DNA of 64,000 bases from Lotus japonicus (Eukaryota > Streptophyta > Magnoliopsida > Fabales > Fabaceae), in NCBI RefSeq assembly GCF_012489685.1, contig NC_080041.1, positions 98,319,205-98,383,204 of the forward strand, given 5' to 3'. Every line of letters starts with the position of its first letter. Positions within the stretch are counted from its first letter, which is position 1. The position numbers were made by a program, and so were the translations under genes. The notes under the pieces are model-generated. The model was given only the letters and a program-made list of their open reading frames with translations, ran no database searches and was not told where the DNA came from. This document shows, piece after piece, positions 12,672 through 23,598 of the stretch.

Positions 12672-14426
12672 TCATTTTACACTGTTTGAAGTTGAACCAT
12701 TTATTTCTATGGAACTGCTACCTGATGGTTTCTGTACATTACTCTCCTCCATTAGTCCTCTCATTTTAATAACATCTTCCCATCTATTGGACCCCGCATA
12801 AGTATTAGAGGAGAGCACATAGTTACAGCTATTAGAAGGATCCAGTTCAAGAAGCTTGGTTGTGGCAAGCTCAGCCAAGGGTATATTTCCATGAAGCTGA
12901 CAGGCGCTTAGCAATATCCTCCACACAACAACATCTGGAGGCACAGGCATCTTAGTGATGAACACATATGCCTTCTGTAAATTGCCAGAGCGACTCAAAA
13001 GATCCACAACACATCCATAATGTTTCATTTCCGGAGTCAGTCCATAAACCTTTTCCATACTTTCAAAATATTCCAACCCCTTATCAATCAATCCAGCATG
13101 AGCACAAGCCAGCAAAATTCCAACAAAGGCTCCATGAGATGGCCTAACACCTTCCCTCAACATCTGTGAAAAATAATCAAGTGCGGAATCTGCAAAACCA
13201 TTCACAGCAAGGCCTGCAATCACTGAAGTCCATGACACAGAGTCCTTCTTCCTCATCTCTTTAAACACCTCCAATGCTTTCTCAACCACACCACACTTGC
13301 AATACATATCTATCAAGGCATTTCCAACATAAATATCAGCTTTCACATCATATTTCCTTATATAGTTATGAACAGCCTCCCCAACATCAAGCGAACCAAT
13401 ATGAGCACACGCAGAGAGCACGCTGGCAACGGTTTTTTCATCTGGCTTCACCTTAGCCTTCATCATTTCTTTAAAAAGCCTCACTGCCTCTGAAAAACGG
13501 CCTGCTTGAGAGTAACTTGTGATCAAATTAGTCCATGAGATCACATCCCTCTGTGGCATAGCATCGAACAGCTCATGAGCAGCAACCAAGTTCCCAGCTT
13601 TCCCATAACCCATGATCATGGCATTCCAAGAAACCAAATTGCTGTCATGCATCCTATCAAACACTCCTCGAGCTAGATCAACCATCCCACGCCGCCCATA
13701 CATGTCAATCAGCGTATTCCCAAGGTAAACGTCAATATCCACCTCATTTTCCTCAATGTACTCAACCATGGCATCAGCAACACCCCACTCACCCAAAACA
13801 GAGCAAGCCATACCAACCTTCACCAATGTCACAGCATCAGCCTTCACACCAGCCGCCCGCATCGCTTCAAAAACACCCAAAACCTCCCTAAACTTTTTCC
13901 CCTGACGATACCCACAAATCAACGAATTCCAAGAGACCAAATCCCGTTCAGGCATTTCATCAAACACCATCCGGGCAAGACCCATTTCACCGCAACAACC
14001 ATAGGCATTAATCAAAGCATTAGTTACAAATAAAAGGGAGTCAAACCCAAGTTTCAAAACACGGGCATGGGCCATTGCAGTGAAGGAAACATCAGAAACT
14101 CGAGCACAGGCTTTGAGTAGAGATGGGTAGGTGTGGCTGTCACCAACCAGGCCTTGGTGGAACATGAGGTTGTAGGTGCGAAGGGATTCGATGGGGTTGT
14201 CGCTTTGGGACCAACCGCGGATCATGAGGTTCCAGAGGGGCAAGGTGGGTTGGTGGATTTGGTTGAAGATGTTCTGGGCTTTGTGGATGTTTGTAGGGGA
14301 GAGTGCGAGGGGTTTGAGGTGGTGGAAAATGGAGGAAGAGGAAGAAGGGTCTGTGTGAAGAAACGCATTGAAGGTGCGCGTCATGGGTTTGGATAGTTTC
14401 ATGTTTCGATCATTCAAGCAGAACAT
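12672..14426 (-). CDS. Pentatricopeptide repeat protein, PLS class with E-like C-terminus
   Basis: Intronless 584-codon gene for an organelle RNA-binding PPR protein. After a short N-terminus, PLS-type repeats run almost to the end. Examples are VFDEMPERDLVSWNSLICGY, FDAMPQRDVISWTNLITSYS, VKPDEKTVASVLSACAHIGS, IYVGNALIDMYCKCG and KDSVSWTSVIAGLAVNG. A C-terminal E-like segment follows (PDVVVWRILLSACQLHGN, YVLSSNTYAGSNRWEDV, KMRGLMEESNVQKPSGSSSI). There is no DYW deaminase domain: the frame stops 9 residues after the E-like IEING. PLS/E proteins usually specify single C-to-U editing sites in mitochondria or plastids and recruit a deaminase in trans; the target here is unknown. Two in-frame starts (14426 and 14402) are possible; the upstream one is taken as the longest. 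I did not identify the orthologue. Confidence 0.93.
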   Translation of the reverse strand: MFCLNDRNMKLSKPMTRTFNAFLHTDPSSSSSIFHHLKPLALSPTNIHKAQNIFNQIHQPTLPLWNLMIRGWSQSDNPIESLRTYNLMFHQGLVGDSHTYPSLLKACARVSDVSFTAMAHARVLKLGFDSLLFVTNALINAYGCCGEMGLARMVFDEMPERDLVSWNSLICGYRQGKKFREVLGVFEAMRAAGVKADAVTLVKVGMACSVLGEWGVADAMVEYIEENEVDIDVYLGNTLIDMYGRRGMVDLARGVFDRMHDSNLVSWNAMIMGYGKAGNLVAAHELFDAMPQRDVISWTNLITSYSQAGRFSEAVRLFKEMMKAKVKPDEKTVASVLSACAHIGSLDVGEAVHNYIRKYDVKADIYVGNALIDMYCKCGVVEKALEVFKEMRKKDSVSWTSVIAGLAVNGFADSALDYFSQMLREGVRPSHGAFVGILLACAHAGLIDKGLEYFESMEKVYGLTPEMKHYGCVVDLLSRSGNLQKAYVFITKMPVPPDVVVWRILLSACQLHGNIPLAELATTKLLELDPSNSCNYVLSSNTYAGSNRWEDVIKMRGLMEESNVQKPSGSSSIEINGSTSNSVK

Positions 14427-14519
14427 TGCCCTTGTTACAAGCTATCCATGAATATTAGTAGCATAGAACTATAGGGTTTATCGTTTGTAATTCAACGATG
14501 ATGTGAGATGTCATGTTGT

Positions 14520-14536
14520 GGGGGGGGGGGGGGGGG
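14520..14536. repeat. Homopolymer G17
   Basis: Seventeen consecutive G on the plus strand about 95 bases upstream of the PPR start codon. A second G17 lies at 28977-28993. Confidence 0.95.
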
Positions 14537-15129
14537 TTTGAGACAAGTTTGACTTGACTTTTATCGGTCCTAATTCCTAAATGCTAATTGGGCCAATTTT
14601 TTAGTTTAAACTCGTTCTTAGACATGAGGAAACCGGATGAGTTGCGGGTTTAACATGGATCGAACATAAAATGATGAGCTTGAGTTGCCTTCAAGAACAA
14701 ATTGAATGTCATTTCATATCTCCTTGAAGAATTATACATAATTATCATTCGGTAAAAAACTAATTTTTCTCATTAATGAATTGTGAAAAGAACTATGTAG
14801 AGTTGAAGTTTTTCATAACAAAATATTAAAATATTAAATTGGAGAAAATAATAGAAATTTTATACTCACTTGAAACCTGACTATTAATGAAAATATACAA
14901 ACCATGTTTGTGGGACAGGTTGGGACGGTTACATCTGACTTTCACCTGCTAATTTTTAAACTCAAATTCATCCCTGGACTCGAAGAAACCCGATCAAATG
15001 TGGGTGAACGAGCCAATGGTTAGGGTTGAATCATGTACACATCTACTGTGAGATATCTCCAAAGCACGACGAGTCAGAGATAGTGTATATTATTATATAA
15101 CAAAAAGAATGTATTTTTCTTTTTAAGTA

Positions 15130-15279
15130 GTGCTAGCAATATCATCTTTCCAACACTCTCTTCAACATTCTCTTATTAATTGATTATTGAAATTCAGGTA
15201 GGTCTAATATTTTTAGTGGATTTGACTTGAACTTTAACCAATCAATGAAAGAGTGTTGGAAATAGAATGTTTCTAGCAT
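15130..15279. mobile_element. Short TIR element (MITE), CTAGCA ends
   Basis: The left end GTGCTAGCAATATCATCTTT followed by CCAACACTCTCTTCAACATT is mirrored by the right end, which reads inverted as ATGCTAGAAACATTCTATTT followed by CCAACACTCTTTCATTGATT. A partial relative follows at about 15320-15490 (TTCTAACACTTTTTTATTGG and terminal TACTAGCAC in reverse). No coding capacity. Target duplication not resolved. Confidence 0.55.
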
Positions 15280-15499
15280 TTTTTTATGAAATATTATCAA
15301 AATAGTTTATATTTTGAGCTACCAACATTCTATTTGATATTTTATTTCTAACACTTTTTTATTGGTTAAAACTCATGTATGATCCATTAAATTATATGAG
15401 TCTCATTAATTTGGCGAGACCTACAGGAATTTGAACTTATTAAATAGTGAGCATTACGAATAAAGTGTGTAGTACTAGGCTACTAGCACTTCTCATATA

Positions 15500-16258
15500 T
15501 TTTTTAAAATGCTCATTACAACCTATTTTAAAAGGACATGGTAGTTTTGGATTGACACAGCAACAAGGTTTCGTGTTTATCTTTTGCCCCAATAAATGGA
15601 GGACTTGTATTCATTAAAATCTCACTTGATGAGCAACCCTTTTAGAGATATCTCGACCATGCCGCTATTTATTTGGGCATGTTGCTGGCCGTTATTTCAG
15701 TCTTATTTTACATTTGCACATGATTTTTGCCCTAATTCCCAAAGTCTATTTTGGTTCAATATATAAATTGCAGTGACAATACTAGATAATTTGTCCATAG
15801 AGAATATATTTATAACAAGCTCAAAGTTTTAGGTTAAATCAAGATTTAGAATATAAAAAAAATTACAATACAATGATCATGTTGTAAATTATATTATAAT
15901 TATAATGTCTTGATGAAAAGTAATTTAAGGTAATTAGGATTATTATTTAGGCTTGATTTCTTTATTTATATTGATATTTTTTCTTATTTAATTGGGATTA
16001 CAATCTAAGCTATCAGAAAGATTTTTTTCATAAAGAAAACAGCAAAACGTTATATGAAGTTAAATGGAATGTTCAGAAAACAACAGGGCTGAAACTAATT
16101 TGTAATGTAGAGAAAAGCATAAGCTGACATAAATTACAGATTGAACAAAAATGCTGTGTTAGGTCTGCTCTTTTTTGTATATCTCATTATGACTTCTATA
16201 AAAGACAAACAAACTACTAGCAAAATTGATGATCATAATCATATTAATAGATAAATCC
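15500..16258. other. Intergenic, 3' side of RIO1, nothing recognised
   Basis: AT-rich sequence without a credible open frame; probably includes the RIO1 3'UTR at its right end. Confidence 0.5.
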
Positions 16259-19200
16259 CTATCTAGTCTTACGAGCTTTTGCCATTTTTTGCTTTCTTTT
16301 CTTCACAGCTTTAGGGACTTTATTTTTCCGCGCTTCTTTCTTCTCCTCCTTCACCTTCTTCTTGTTTTCCTTCCTAGCTTCTTTTCTTGCTGCTTTCTTA
16401 TCCACAGGAGAACCGGTTTCACTTCCAGAGGATGAATCCCCATCCTCTTCAGGATCAGTAGCACTATCTTCGTCCTGATCTGATTGAGACTCCGCATCAT
16501 CACCCTCTGCGAGGCTAGATTTACTGTCAGAAATTAAACATGAATCTTCTATACGACTTGATTCCTGCCTTTGCTCGCCATCTCGCAGGGAAGGCTGGGT
16601 ATTCGGCACAGCGTGTTTAAGCCCTGTAATGGTCTTATATAATAAATCGCCGGTGTCCTTCCCACTTGCTATCCGTTGTGCATCCTCCTCAGCATTCTTA
16701 ACATCAACTAGGTTCTTTGGAATGTAAGACTGTAACAAGAGTTCAGAAACTTGTGTAAGAACGGACATAAAAGATCAATGTGACCACAAACCTATTCAAA
16801 GATCAATCTGAAGTTCTGAACCCCATTTCAGTTCTTGATAAAAAAAAATGATTAATCAAGCTCATATCTACTGCTTATAGAAGAAAATAAGAAAAGTGGC
16901 GGCTTAGATGAAAATAAGGAATGAATTTTACAATTTTATGAGAAATAAATAAACTTCTATGTTGATATCATATTCCAACTACCCGGCTCGAACAAGATTG
17001 CCTAAGTGGAGTATACCTATAGTTCAAACAAAAAAATATTCCAACAATCATGTTTAGATTTAGAATTGGTTGTTAGGGTGTATTAGTTACTTACCTCTCA
17101 GATGCCATTTCCTATATTCTGTTTCCATTACAAAAATACTATCACTTTGTTCTTAGATTTCAAAGTTTAATAAAGGAAACAAACAACAACATATTATTTT
17201 CTGTAAAAAAGTTAAAACCTGAAAAGAAAGTGGAAATTAGATAGCATTTTCCAAGCAAGAAGTTGACATAAAAAGGAAGGTTACCTGCACAAATACAGAA
17301 TCCGCAATTTCTTCCTCCACGGATAAATCTCCTCTTGCTAAAACTTTTTGTTGCACCTAGAAATTTTTGAATACCACAATGATTACTTTGAAGTTGTTCA
17401 TAAAATGTAACAATAATTAGAGAATGACAAATACCTCTTCCAAATAGCTATCCACAGCATCATCAGCAATGGATGCATCAACAATAAAATCAAACAGTTC
17501 TTTTATTGTCATGACAGCCACACCATGCTTTTTGAAGAAGTCCTACAAGAGAAACAACTACTTAATCACACTTTTCCCTTAGCCCCACCAACACACAAGA
17601 AATATGCAATTTAGAGCAAGTTCTTATAAGTCTTACAGATATATGAACACAATCTTCACGCAGAAAATCAAGAGCATGAGGATGGTCAGGATCAACAGCT
17701 TGAGAAACATCAATAATATACAAGTGACCCTGACAAATTAAGAAAAAAATTCGTTGACTGTTGACACATACATTTAATGAATGAAATAGAAACAGTAGAA
17801 GGATATGCTAACCTCAAAATAAAGTATATTATATTCACTAAGGTCACCATGCACCAATTTGCACTTTTGATACAGCGTCCGCATTGCAATAATAATCTGA
17901 AATACAAATGCTCACATAATTTCAACCTCAAAAATTGGCAGAACAGACTACAACATGCACCCTTAGAATTTAGAAGAGTAAAAAACATGGGACAAGTGTT
18001 TCCCTAAATGACACTCAAAGGAGACGGTAAAGACTTTTCAGGCTTTAACCAACAAGTATGGTTTTAGTAATCATTCTAGATAGCAGGCTTCCAAGGACCT
18101 AAACAACAACCTCATGTTAAAGTATCAACAACACACTATCAAGAGACCTGCTAAAGGAATATGTTCTAACTTCTAAACCATGCAAACATTAATAGACTAT
18201 TGTATCACCCACCTCCACATAGCCTTCCCGTAACTTGTCTAGAGATAAAGCAGCATCTTTGAGACGAGGAGCAGCCCAACCAGTCTTTCCTATGTGAAAC
18301 AAATAACCACGGAACTTCAATTAAAATTGTACTTGCATTTATTCAGTCTATACTGCAGTATACATTACCAGAATAATATAATATATGCTACAGAAAGAAT
18401 TCGGAATTTTCGAAGACTGGTGATAGATAATTAGAGGGTGGCTATTAGCAGTTCCATCTTCAATATAAGTGAACAGAGCAATTAAACTACGCATTACTCT
18501 TCTATCATTTTTTTTATTCAAATGTAGACATTTATAAACTGATAATCCATATGATCAATTTTGAGCAACTGATTAAATATGGACAATCGATCAGAATCGT
18601 CAGTTTGTATTTTCTCAAAATCCAGGATAAAGCAATACCTATAAATTCCATAACCAGAACATGTAGCCGCAGAAGATGTGGTGTAGGGCACCTAAGCCCT
18701 GCTGCTTTTAGCCTGCAATCCAATATAGAAAGGGCAAAAGAACGAAACAGCTCAGGAAAAAAAAAATAATCAAAGTTTTTTATTGAAATCAGCCCAAGGA
18801 ATAAACCCACATGCTCAGGGAGTAAGCAAAACAAGGAGCCCCCTTTATCAGAAGAAAAAACTCTAGAAGGAAAAAAGAGCAAAAGCTCGGAAAAATTGAC
18901 AACCATGACAATTCACTCCAGAACAGATTAACACTTCATATAGGTTTATTTGAGTTTATTTGCTCTAAGACGTAAATAAAATTCTTAACAGAGATCTCAA
19001 CTATTAGAAAGGATGACTACAGAAGTTCCTGGTTTAAGTAAAAGCTAACATATTAATTATCTAAGGTTAGCAACGGATCAAGCCATAACCTACAGGTAGG
19101 AGTATTAATAACAAAACTCCTAATGCATAGCGGATGATGTTGACCGACATGATTACCTTCCTTCAATTCTCTCTCCTTTTCTTTTAATAGTATAATTTAG

Positions 19201-22087
19201 TATATCATATTTCAATGGAATTTCATTAACAGTTTTTACTGTGATGCATAAGCTAACAAAAAAAAACGAAAAAAGAACAAATGCAAACCTCATAAGATTT
19301 CTCATTTCTTTCTCTGCCCAAGTTTTTACCATTTTCCTGGGATTATGCTTGCAGTATCCATTCCTAAACCGGAAGTCTCCTTGCACATATCTATCTCTAT
19401 CCCTGAAGGCACCCAGATGATTATAAAGTTCAGTTCATATGATAAATAAAAAAAAAAGGCACCTTTGGTTCAAGAAACCAGGTTTCCATTCAATGTGTTG
19501 AAAACAATTTGTGCTGCATTTGTGCATTGCATGTATATAAGGAATTTATTAGAAGAACATGTATCAAGACAATTTCACTAATTCTAAAGGCAAGATAACT
19601 CCATAAATTCTTTCACAATATATTATATCATAATATCCAGGATCTAGCCCCTCGAAGAAACTTTTTCATGATAAAAAAATAATAACAAAAGTTTTCTTGA
19701 ATAAAGATTCCAGTGCTCTCTTATGTAAATCTTTCATAATTTTCGGCCTTCAACATAATCTATAATAACAGAAGAAGCTAAATCAAGCTAACACATAGAG
19801 TACTTACTTAAATACCAGAACAGATGTTTTGTACACTTTAATTGCAAGTTCTTGACCATCGTTTTTGGTTGCATGATAAACATTTGCCTGTCAAAGAACA
19901 AGAAATGTCAAAATAAAAATACGATGGATTGGTATCACATAACAAATTATCCACATAAAGTCCTCATCATAGAAGTAAAGCCATAAGATCAAGAAAAAAC
20001 AAACTTAAACATGAAAATAAAGGCTTCTGGTGTGTCACATACTTCCTTTCCAGTTGAAATGCATCCGTTGATATCGTTAAACACACCCCTGTTCAGCATC
20101 TTGAATAAAACCATGCGCGTTCTTGGATCAATTGCCTAGGGAATATTTTAGAATTAGCTGCATGATAATTATAAAAAAGAAACATACAACAAACAAGCCT
20201 ATATAATAATAAAAAAGAATAAAATAAAATGGGCAAGCACTTGAGTAGGCAAGAAGAGAATGAAAGAAAGGGGGAGAGAGAATGTGAGAGAAAACCGAAA
20301 CTGTATATAGAACATTTTTGAGAACTGAGCACAAAGAAGTGTCTGTAGAGAACTCGTTATTTATAAGTAGGGCCTAACAGAAATAACTGCAGGGCAGAGC
20401 TGAATCTGTTGGAACAGAATAACAGAAGCTCAGCAGCTTCTATTATGACTAACTGTCACTGTTTATTATACGTGCACAACACCTGTATAATATACTCTTT
20501 AAATAAAATGTAGGGAAGCATGTCACGAAACAAGTTATTAAACTATCATACTTTATATAACTAATGTAATGAGGTGTACAACGAGTGGATAGGGAGAAGT
20601 AACAAACATTGACTTAATTTTTTTATGTAATTAAGGTACCAGATTTTATGAAATCAACATAATTTACCTGCTCAACAGTGGCTCGGTCTGCTTTCTCAGT
20701 TTTATTAGTTTTACCAATGGCCCCATCTCTCACACTTCCACGAATTGCTGTTGTCACAGAGTTAGACATGCCAACATTCATCCTTCCTTCCCACTCCTGC
20801 ACCAACAGGTCCCAATTTCAAAACTATTAAACAAACAAGACCAATAGGATAAAAGGGAACAATATTTCTTATGAAGGCAGCAATAAATCTCTGTCAAATA
20901 AATTAAATCAACAGAATGGTTCAATCAGCAGAGGTAATGCAGTTGAAACAAAAAAAAAGTAGCATTGTTTTAAAAAATCATGTCCATTCCAATAAAGGGC
21001 CTCCGGAAGTCACATCTGTAGGCAGGCATTAATGGAGGATTTGAGGAAGTTAAGGAGGAGGATGTTAAAAATCCCACCCCATAAAATGGCTTCCTGTGAC
21101 CTATATTTTACTGAACAATGTAAAGATCACAAGAAATATGAGGCAATTAAGCCTGAGAGTGATGATACTCTGCAAGCTTCCCTTACAAATGGCATTGAAA
21201 CTTCTAGTGCAAAGGTTGGAAACCAGGAGGGTCTGAGCGAGACAAACTTTTTTTTCTTTTTGATAGGCAAATGTTAGTTGTTAGTAATTTTAGTAAATTA
21301 GTCTCTCCTCAGGGTTCGAACCCTGGACCCTTCATCCCACCCAACCCTTATGTCCCCTAGCTCTTACCACTTGAGCTAACCCTCGGGGACATGAGCAAGA
21401 CAAACTTAAAAACACACAAACAAGCAGATATCAACAAGTTTTCCTTCCCACTCCTGCACCACCAGGTCTCAAACTTAAACCTATTTCAAAACAAACCAAA
21501 TGGTGAAAGCTCAAACTAAGTCTATTTGTACCAAAAAAAAAAAACTCTAATGCAGCTATAACAACAATGTCCAAAGCTCAATGTTTTCAATGAAAAACCA
21601 AGTAATACTGAAAAGGAGGGGAAAACCCAATAGTGAAATAAGCACTATTTATCAATATAAATTACAGTAAAATCCTAAAAAATCAAACTTTAATCGATAA
21701 AAGACTCTTCAAATGTCAATATTGCAAGATGAGACACCCATTTGGATGTTAGAATGATTAAGCATGTAAGGAAGTAAAGGGTATCAAAAAAGGGGGTAGT
21801 ATGAAGAATGGAACCTCCAAGGGTGAAGCTCGAATATGATGTGTGAACTTCTGGTTGCGATTGGCGAGAGGTTGGAGTGTGGAGGAATGAGAGTGGTGGC
21901 CACCGTGAGCGTTAGGGCGCCAGGAACTGAGGGAGGAAGAGAACGAGCCATCAAACACTTCATCTTCGTCCTTGGAATCCAACCAGTCTAACGCATCGCC
22001 GATTTCTGAATCTGAAGAACATGAATCCTCAACTTCTTCTTCTTCTACTTCTTCTTGATGGGGTTCGTGTTCAACGGCGGTGTTCAT
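16259..22087 (-). CDS. RIO1: Serine/threonine-protein kinase RIO1 (atypical kinase, 40S maturation)
   Basis: RIO1 is an atypical kinase/ATPase for late cytoplasmic maturation of the 40S ribosomal subunit. Twelve coding exons (minus): 22087-21815, 20796-20668, 20135-20043, 19887-19808, 19402-19289, 18712-18639, 18289-18213, 17896-17813, 17729-17637, 17542-17435, 17356-17285, 16729-16259; 1668 bases, 555 residues, all GT/AG. An acidic N-terminus is followed by [18 protein letters not shown], the RIO-type loop STGKEANVYHA, the ATP-binding lysine in LAIKVYK, catalytic loop [15 protein letters not shown] and metal-binding IIDVSQAVD. The C-terminus is acidic ([20 protein letters not shown]), then a strongly basic tail ending [14 protein letters not shown], as in eukaryotic RIO1. 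No key residue is missing. Intron 1 carries a SINE and a duplicated acceptor (separate entries). Confidence 0.95.
16975..17036 (+). mobile_element. 3' fragment of a SINE in a RIO1 intron
   Basis: CCCGGCTCGAACAAGATTGC followed by a poly-A tail matches the 3' part of the SINE at 22380-22553 (TTCCCGGCTCGAACATGATT). The A and B boxes are absent, so this is a 5'-truncated or eroded copy. Confidence 0.6.
20784..20803. repeat. RIO1 exon 2 acceptor, original copy of a duplicated site
   Basis: This 20-mer spans the true 3' splice site of RIO1 exon 2 (exon begins at 20796). An identical 20-mer lies at 21441-21460 in intron 1. Confidence 0.85.
20994..21248 (+). other. Unidentified coding-like stretch antisense in RIO1 intron 1
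   Basis: About 85 codons open on the plus strand, from just after a TAA near 20990 to the SINE at 21249. It encodes a charged, varied sequence including [20 protein letters not shown] and [20 protein letters not shown]. The composition looks more like a real protein than the low-complexity shadows elsewhere. I do not recognise the family. It could be a captured exon or retrocopy fragment, or chance. Confidence 0.25.
21249..21391 (-). mobile_element. tRNA-derived SINE, nearly intact, with 15-bp target duplication
   Basis: On the minus strand: A box TTAGCTCAAGTGGTAAGAGC, then B box GGTTCGAACCC about 50 bases later, a short body, and a 3' tail ATCAAAAAGAAAAAAAA. Flanks are TGAGCGAGACAAACT (21234-21248) and TGAGCAAGACAAACT (21392-21406), a 15-bp duplication with one mismatch. 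Inserted in RIO1 intron 1 in the same orientation as the gene. Confidence 0.88.
21441..21497. repeat. Duplicated RIO1 exon 2 acceptor region inside intron 1
   Basis: TTCCTTCCCACTCCTGCACC is identical to 20784-20803, and the following intronic bases (CAGGTCTCAAA..TTTCAAAACA) also resemble the bases next to the real site. On the gene strand this is a second GTGCAG followed by 11 bases identical to the start of exon 2, about 650 bases before the true acceptor. Confidence 0.8.
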
Positions 22088-22379
22088 TGTGCCGCCGGTG
22101 TTGTTCGTGAACTGAGAGAGGCGATGAAAGCGGTGAGTGTTTTTGCTGCCAATACCCTACTATGTATCAAAAATGAAATTCAAAGAAATAATAATAACCG
22201 AAATATTACTATTGGGTTACTATTTGGTAAAATCACCCCTACTTAGTGACCCAATAATATTTTGTTTATTGTTTTTTTTATTATACAAATGAATTTATTT
22301 AAGGATTCTTTCAAAAAAAAAAAGAATTTATTTAAGGATTGATTTTATTTTAGTTTAGTTTACAAGAGAAGGATGATTT

Positions 22380-22553
22380 TAGTGACGGGTGGTTGGTTCA
22401 AGTGGTACATGTTTGATTCCCCTTAAGTAAGGTCTCGGGTTCGAATCTTGTGGACGGAAAAACCTATGCAGAGAGAGTTAGACCCACCATGAGGTGGATG
22501 TTCCCGGCTCGAACATGATTGTCTCTAAAGGAGGACATCTGTCTAAAAAAAAG
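22380..22553 (+). mobile_element. tRNA-derived SINE interrupted at its poly-A tail by a TIR element
   Basis: A box TGGTTCAAGTGGTACATG and B box GGTTCGAATCT at 22438-22448, body with CCCGGCTCGAACATGATTGT, then an A-run. GATGATTT at 22372-22379 precedes it and GATGATTT at 23591-23598 follows the next element, consistent with the SINE's own target duplication split apart by the later insertion at 22554-23582. Confidence 0.75.
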
Positions 22554-23582
22554 AGTAAAATACACTCACCCCCTCAAGATTTGCAAGAATGACACTCCAC
22601 CTCATTCTTTTTTTTAAATATACACTCCACCCCATTTTTTATAAAGGTAAAATTTAGTGACGAAAACAAATTCGTCACTAATAAAAAATAATTACTAATT
22701 AGTTAAAATTTAAATAAGTTTAATGCATATACACTATCATACATTAATTTATGAAAATAAATTTACTGAATTAAATTTAAAAAAACAATCCACTCTGTCT
22801 GTTAAGTTCACGTCCTATCTGTCTCCAAATCATATTTCTCACCACAAACGGTCACCACCAAGCCTTTGCTCCCTTTAACACGACGGCCACTGTCCCAGAA
22901 TGTGAAACCCCATGGCACCACCATGCATCAAAGTTTTGTTGCGACCTGAACCACAGAACGTGAATGACACATTCCCAAAGCTACTTGTTCAACTACTTCT
23001 TGTGAACTTCACCCCCTTTAAGTTGCGAGCGAACGCTCTGTTGGTTTAAGATGTCGTTGGATTTTGTTAAAAACGGTGCTCCACCGCATCGTTGGGTTCT
23101 AATAACCTCCGATCCACTTCATATTTCTTAATTTTGTTTCTCTATTTTCTTCACCCATTTGTCTTGCTTTTTGGGTCTACAATCCAATTTTCAAAATTTG
23201 AGGTATAAAGAGATTATTTTGATTAAAATTAAATTATTACCAAATATGAAAACACAAGCATGTTTCCCTATGTTCGAGATATGGTTTGTAAACCGGTCGG
23301 GTGTGCTATTGCAGAATTTGCATTGTGAATTTACGGAGGAAGACCGTGATTGAGAGAATGAGGAGGACTATGATGTTTTCATTTTTAAATTTATTGGATT
23401 ATATTGAAAATATTTTTTGAAATTATTGATTAACAATTTAAATAATAACTAATTATTAATGAAGATTATTTTTCGTCACTAAATTTGCATCTATATAAAA
23501 TGGGGTGGGGTGTAGATTTTAGACAAGAATGGGGTGGAGTGTAATTCTAACAAACCTTGAGAGGGGTGAGTGTACTTTACTA
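22554..23582. mobile_element. Non-autonomous long-TIR element (Mutator-like?), about 1.03 kb
   Basis: The left end AGTAAAATACACTCACCCCC and inverted right end AGTAAAGTACACTCACCCCT continue as similar arms for about 150 bases, both passing through CACTCCACC and ending near TTCGTCACTAA on each side. Flanks are A-rich (AAAAAAAAG on both sides), compatible with a 9-bp duplication but not proof. The interior (about 22790-23400) has no transposase; part of it is less AT-rich and could be captured DNA. Confidence 0.65.
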
Positions 23583-23598
23583 AAAAAAAAGATGATTT

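Noticed and set aside
14133..14396. Two open frames antisense to the PPR start region
   Set aside because: Shadows of the PPR coding strand.
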